The translations under genes and the position numbers were made by a program. The notes under the pieces are model-generated. The model was not told the DNA's origin. It saw nothing but the letters and a program-made list of their open reading frames with translations, and ran no database searches. Source: Tsuneonella troitsensis (GTDB lineage: Bacteria; Pseudomonadota; Alphaproteobacteria; Sphingomonadales; Sphingomonadaceae). Taken from it: a DNA stretch of 64,000 nucleotides. The stretch is from contig NZ_LMAU01000003.1 of the NCBI RefSeq assembly GCF_001441535.1, positions 547,241-611,240 of the forward strand. Reading direction: 5' to 3'. Positions 60,116 to 64,000 of the stretch are shown in pieces. Positions within the stretch are counted from its first letter, which is position 1. Each line of letters starts with the position of its first letter.

Positions 60116-60198
60116 GCAAGAATTGGAGAGTCGTCGGGAGCGTTAGGCGCTCACCCGTCCATTCTGGCGGTCCCCAATCTTGCTTCGTCGAAAAGACG
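60116..60198 (+). ncRNA. Possible structured leader of the adhesin mRNA
   Basis: Three pairings are visible in the leader. GCAAGAATTGG (60116-60126) can pair with CCAATCTTGC (60174-60183) with one bulged A. Enclosed in it, GAGCG (60138-60142) pairs with CGCTC (60148-60152). CGTC (60186-60189) pairs with GACG (60195-60198) around GAAAA, ending 26 bases before the start. I recognise no known riboswitch; the short stems could be chance. Confidence 0.35.
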
Positions 60199-60224
60199 CA
60201 CCCGTAACGCGAGGTTGGTACGAG

Positions 60225-63200
60225 ATGGATCTGCACAATCAGGAACCGAACCAGTTCGGCGATCAGGACTCGGCTGAACTGCAAGACAGCAGCGCTTCCG
60301 CACCCGCAGTGGGGCGGGGAGCGGCGCAAGTTCTCGTCGCAGACCAATCGGGCGTCGTCGTACTTCCGGCCGGCACCGAACTCGGTGACATCCGTATTGA
60401 GGGCCGCGACCTGGTCGTCATCGGTGCGGACGGCGTTCGTTATGTGATCCCCGACGGCGCGATAATCGTTCCGCAACTCGTCATTGACGACGTCGTCATC
60501 CCGCCGCTCAACCTGGCAGCGCTCCTGATCGGCAACGAACCGCAGCCTGCTGCCGGCAATCCGCAAAGCTCGGGCGGCAACTTCGCCAGCGCTGTCGGTC
60601 CGCTCCAGGCCGCTTACGGTCTTGGCGACCTGCTGCCGTACACTGAGCTGGCGTTTCCCCAGCCCGAAGAGCGCGAGATCATTCCCAACTTCGTCGACCG
60701 CGAGCCGACTGTCGGGATCATAACGCCCGATAATCCGACGGGCGCATCCTCTGCGGGTGCGTCGGTCAGCGAGGCGGGCTTACCGGGTACGCGTCTGAAC
60801 GGATCGGTCGAGTCTCCGGGTTCGAACGCGTCGACCAATAGCGAAACGACTGCGGGATCGATCGTTTTCCTGGCCGAAGACGGCCTTGCCTCCATCACGC
60901 TGAATGGCACCGCGATCACTGCTGTTGGGCAACAGTTCACTACCCCGAACGGCGTGCTGACGATCACCAGTATCGCGCCGGGCAATTACGGTTACAGCTA
61001 CACGCTGACCGACAACACCAACGCGAACACGAACCCCGCCGACATTTTCGTCGTGGTCGTGACCGACACGGACGGCGACACGGCCACCGCAAACCTGACC
61101 ATATCCATTCTGGACGATGCGCCCGATGCGCGCGCCGATACCGATGCGGTCGCGGCGGGTACGTATGGCCCCGAAACCGGCAACGTCATTAGCGGCAGCG
61201 GCACCACGAGCGGCGCAGCCGGTGCGGACGTGCAGGGCGCCGACGGCGCGCGGGTCACTTCAATTAGTGGCGCAGGTGGTAGCGATTCGACGTTCGATGC
61301 CGCCGGAAACCTCGTGATTGCAGGTCAGTACGGCAACCTGACGATCAAGGCCGACGGTTCATATAGCTACGTGCGCACGCCGAACACCGCTGGCGGTGTT
61401 ACCGATGTGTTCACCTACACTCTCACCGACGGTGACGGAGACAGCGATACCGCGACCCTGACAATCTCCATCGGAGACAGTCCGGCAAGCGTCGTGTCGC
61501 TGCCGACTTCGGGCGCGGGAACCATCGTCGACGAAGCCGGCTTGCCGGCACGGACCGATGGTGCGCCCGGCACCGCGGAGGCGACCCCGGTGGAAACCAC
61601 CAACGGAGCGATCACTGTGGTCGCGCCGGACGGCATCGCCTCGGTGAAGATCGGTGAAACGATCGTCACCGGCGCCGGCCAGATCATCACCGTTCCGCAA
61701 GGCACGCTGACGATTACGTCTTACGATCCGGCGACCGGAGCGATCACCTATTCCTTCACCCTGACGGACAATACCACGGGTGACACCACCTCCGTCTCGT
61801 TCCCGGTCACCGTCACCGACGTCGACGGCGATTCCGACACCAAGACGCTGACGATCACGATCCTCGACGACGCGCCGATCGCGAATGACGATACGGCAAC
61901 CCAGTCGGCCGAAAACGTGCCCGTAACCGTTGATGTGCTCGGCAACGATATCGAAGGTGCCGACAGCGTTCAGCCTGGCACCGTGGCTTTGGTTGCTGGT
62001 TCGCTCAGCGGAACGGGCACCCTTGTCAACAACGGCGACGGCACGTTCACCTACATGCCCGGCAACGGCGAGACCGGCTCGGTCACGTTCGACTACACCA
62101 TCACCGATGGCGACGGCGACACCGACCAGGCGACGGTCAGGATCACACTGGCGGCCGACTCGACCCCCACCATCGCGGTGGCTGGAGATGATACCGTCGA
62201 CGAGGCCGCGCTTCCGGCGCGGCCAGGCGAGCCGGAAGGCTCCAATAGTGCAAGCACTGACGAAACGGCAGCGGGCACGATCGCACTGACCACCGGCGGT
62301 GATACCGTCGGGTCCCTGGTCGTAAATGGGGTCGACGTCACGGCAGGCGGCACGGTGACCACTGCCAAGGGCACTTTGACGATCTCGGTCTCGGCTGGAG
62401 CTTACACCTACAGCTATACCTTGGCCGACAACACGTTGACCGATCCGGACAGCGACACGTTCACTCTCGTGGTGACCGACAGCGACGGCGATACCGCGTC
62501 CACTTCGCTCGTGATCGCCATTGCGGACGACCAGTCGACTGCCGCAGACGACGCTGCGGCGCTTGCCGCGGGGACTTACGGTCCGATCGGCGGAAACGTA
62601 GTCACCAACGATACCCAGGGCGCAGATGCCGCAGAGGTCGTATCCTATAGCGGTGTCGACAGCGGAACAGTCGGGTCGACGGTCAACGGGCAGTACGGCA
62701 CCCTGACGATCGATGCCGATGGCGAGTTCTCGTACACCCGCAACGCCGGCACTCCGGGCAACGTCACCGATACCTTCACCTACACGATCGAGGACGGGGA
62801 CGGCGACCAGTCGACCGCGCAGCTCGTCATCACGATCGGCAATGCGGGCACGACGCTAGACCTGCCGATCGCCGGAACTCCCGGCGTGACTCAAGTGCTC
62901 GAAGCTGGCCTCGATCCGGACGGATCCGATGCGGCGGGCAATGGCGAATTCGCTACTGGCAGCTTCACGTTTACCGCGCCTGATGGACCGGCGATCGTCA
63001 CGATCGACGGCGCAGTGGCAGCGGTCGGACAAACCTACGCCGGGGCGTTCGGAACGTTGACGATCACCGGTATTTCCGCCGGTTCGGTCGACTACACCTA
63101 CGAACTCACCACAAACACAGTCGGCGATTCCACGTTCGACGATTTCGCGATCGTCGTTTCCGATCAGGACGGCGACAACACCGCCGGTACGCTGCAGATC

Positions 63201-64000
63201 AACATCGTCGACGACCTTCCGACGGCCTTGAACGACGGTCCATTCGGTGTGGTCGAGGACGGCGTGAGCAACGTTGCGGGCAACGTGCTGACCAACGATG
63301 CCTCGGGCGCCGATACGCCCAAGAGCTTCACGGCATGGTCTGCGGGCAATGCGGCGGAGATCGCGGATCTCAACGTTTACGGCACGCTGACCCTCAACCC
63401 TGACGGCAGCTACAGCTACGTGCTCGACAACAGCCGTGCGGCGACGCAGGCGCTGACCGCGGCTGACCTGAAGACGTACACGCTCGACTACACGATGCAG
63501 GATGCCGACGGCGACGTGTCGCCGGCGACGCTGACGATCACGATCACGGGTGCCAACGACGGCGCGACCGTGGTGACCGCGGCGGCGAACGGCCCGGACA
63601 ACACGGTGTTCGAGTCGGGTCTGAACCCCAACGGGTCGCAGGCAGCGGGCAACGGCGAGACGAGCACGGGGACGTTCACGGTCTCGGCGACCGACGGCAT
63701 CGCGACGGTGACGATCGGGGGCACGGTGTTCACGCTGGCGCAGGTCCAGGCGTTCGGCACCACGAACGGCGTGGTCGACACGGGCGAGGGCACGCTGACG
63801 CTGACCGGCTACACCGGGAGCGCGACGAGCGGGACGGTGAGCTACAGCTACACGCTGAAGGCGACGATCGACAACGACAGCAAGGTCGGTGCGACCGGGA
63901 CCGAGTTCGACGACGCGATCGCGCTGTCGGTGGCGGGCCTGGGCGGCACGGCTGCGGGCGACACCCTGGTGGTGCGCATCGTCGACGACCTTCCGACGGC
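60225..64000 (+). CDS. Giant repeat adhesin with VCBS/T1SS-143-type repeats, 3' truncated by window
   Basis: The frame from ATG 60225 stays open to the window end: 1258 codons with no stop. There is no Sec signal peptide, which fits type I secretion. Residues about 35-105 form an N-terminal domain (VLPAGTELGDIRIEGRDLVV; then VIPPLNLAALLIGNE) found before such proteins' repeats. From residue about 180 on, long repeats rich in Asp, Gly and Thr follow, with Ca-binding-type DGDGD motifs, e.g. DGDGDSDTATLTI and ITITGANDGATV (VCBS type). GAGG lies about 10 bases before the ATG. Probable role: surface attachment and biofilm; the C-terminal secretion signal lies outside the window. Confidence 0.88.
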   Translation, partial: MDLHNQEPNQFGDQDSAELQDSSASAPAVGRGAAQVLVADQSGVVVLPAGTELGDIRIEGRDLVVIGADGVRYVIPDGAIIVPQLVIDDVVIPPLNLAALLIGNEPQPAAGNPQSSGGNFASAVGPLQAAYGLGDLLPYTELAFPQPEEREIIPNFVDREPTVGIITPDNPTGASSAGASVSEAGLPGTRLNGSVESPGSNASTNSETTAGSIVFLAEDGLASITLNGTAITAVGQQFTTPNGVLTITSIAPGNYGYSYTLTDNTNANTNPADIFVVVVTDTDGDTATANLTISILDDAPDARADTDAVAAGTYGPETGNVISGSGTTSGAAGADVQGADGARVTSISGAGGSDSTFDAAGNLVIAGQYGNLTIKADGSYSYVRTPNTAGGVTDVFTYTLTDGDGDSDTATLTISIGDSPASVVSLPTSGAGTIVDEAGLPARTDGAPGTAEATPVETTNGAITVVAPDGIASVKIGETIVTGAGQIITVPQGTLTITSYDPATGAITYSFTLTDNTTGDTTSVSFPVTVTDVDGDSDTKTLTITILDDAPIANDDTATQSAENVPVTVDVLGNDIEGADSVQPGTVALVAGSLSGTGTLVNNGDGTFTYMPGNGETGSVTFDYTITDGDGDTDQATVRITLAADSTPTIAVAGDDTVDEAALPARPGEPEGSNSASTDETAAGTIALTTGGDTVGSLVVNGVDVTAGGTVTTAKGTLTISVSAGAYTYSYTLADNTLTDPDSDTFTLVVTDSDGDTASTSLVIAIADDQSTAADDAAALAAGTYGPIGGNVVTNDTQGADAAEVVSYSGVDSGTVGSTVNGQYGTLTIDADGEFSYTRNAGTPGNVTDTFTYTIEDGDGDQSTAQLVITIGNAGTTLDLPIAGTPGVTQVLEAGLDPDGSDAAGNGEFATGSFTFTAPDGPAIVTIDGAVAAVGQTYAGAFGTLTITGISAGSVDYTYELTTNTVGDSTFDDFAIVVSDQDGDNTAGTLQINIVDDLPTALNDGPFGVVEDGVSNVAGNVLTNDASGADTPKSFTAWSAGNAAEIADLNVYGTLTLNPDGSYSYVLDNSRAATQALTAADLKTYTLDYTMQDADGDVSPATLTITITGANDGATVVTAAANGPDNTVFESGLNPNGSQAAGNGETSTGTFTVSATDGIATVTIGGTVFTLAQVQAFGTTNGVVDTGEGTLTLTGYTGSATSGTVSYSYTLKATIDNDSKVGATGTEFDDAIALSVAGLGGTAAGDTLVVRIVDDLPT
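60771..64000 (+). repeat. Tandem super-repeats of about 223-254 residues in the adhesin
   Basis: Five diverged units each begin with an EAGL(P)- or ESGL-type motif: 60771, 61533, 62202, 62901 and 63612 (last one cut by the window). Spacings are 762, 669, 699 and 711 bases, all in frame. Within each, an opening T1SS-143-like domain is followed by an Ig/VCBS-like domain ending in DGDGD and TLTI strands. Protein similarity is moderate among the first four. Confidence 0.75.
63204..63226 (+). repeat. 23-base exact direct repeat copy 1 (copy 2 at 63978-64000)
   Basis: The 23 bases starting ATCGTCGACGACCTTCCGAC (encoding IVDDLPT) at 63204-63226 recur exactly at 63978-64000, 774 bases on and in frame. 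They mark the joint between super-repeats and suggest the array continues at high identity beyond the window. Confidence 0.7.

Noticed and set aside
60019..60224. c-di-GMP (GEMM) riboswitch in the adhesin leader
   Set aside because: The conserved core sequences of the known classes are not present, so no known riboswitch was called.
60083..60277. Small plus-strand frame in the adhesin leader
   Set aside because: No ribosome binding site, no recognisable sequence, and it overlaps the adhesin start in another frame.

Overview
The window is high-GC, densely packed DNA from an alphaproteobacterium. The best guess is order Sphingomonadales, perhaps Erythrobacteraceae. This is inferred from protein sequence character, the glgPBCA-pgm-glgX arrangement, the Mic60-like gene beside hemCD, the TonB receptor beside acyl-CoA genes, and the giant repeat adhesin. 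No rRNA, tRNA, CRISPR array or insertion sequence was seen. Most neighbouring genes overlap or lie within about 30 bases of each other, and many junctions are 4-base start/stop overlaps (ATGA, GTGA and, unusually often, TTGA).

Region 1 (1-4.9 kb): the end of a FucP-type sugar transporter, moaD-moaE (molybdopterin synthase), then on the minus strand cysD-cysNC-cysQ, which activate sulfate to APS/PAPS and clear PAP. Region 2 (5-17.9 kb): malQ diverges from a six-gene glycogen operon, glgP-glgB-glgC-glgA-pgm-glgX. It covers synthesis (pgm, glgC, glgA, glgB) and breakdown (glgP, glgX, with malQ nearby). A perfect 14-bp palindrome lies between malQ and glgP. Region 3 (18-21.6 kb): a thiamine-diphosphate enzyme coupled to kynureninase, and a monoacylglycerol-lipase-like hydrolase.

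Region 4 (21.6-45 kb) is a catabolic block. One minus-strand operon encodes a serine hydrolase, a fused enoyl-CoA hydratase/3-hydroxyacyl-CoA dehydrogenase, a thiolase-like protein and acetyl-CoA synthetase. Diverging from it are an acyl-CoA ligase and a double TetR regulator. Then come a TonB-dependent receptor, two MFS transporters, three acyl-CoA dehydrogenases, an SDR, and the ring-cleavage/lysine-type genes gcdH-maiA-FAH. Together they suggest uptake, CoA activation and beta-oxidation of a hydrophobic carboxylic acid; the substrate cannot be read from the sequence.

Region 5 (45-59 kb) is mostly housekeeping: a single-domain response regulator with a possible stress-sigma promoter, a membrane-anchored HhH protein, a polysaccharide flippase, gpsA, tsaD, hemC-hemD-Mic60-like, an AlkB-like oxygenase, rimO, a DUF1761 protein, a potassium channel, surE, serS and a PAPS sulfotransferase. 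Region 6 (59-64 kb): an unknown exported protein diverges from a giant repeat adhesin whose frame stays open from 60225 to the window end. The adhesin has a long leader that looks structured and a promoter with a helically phased direct repeat. The leader, the hairpin-masked ribosome binding sites and the recurrent TTGA coupling are the least explained signals here.
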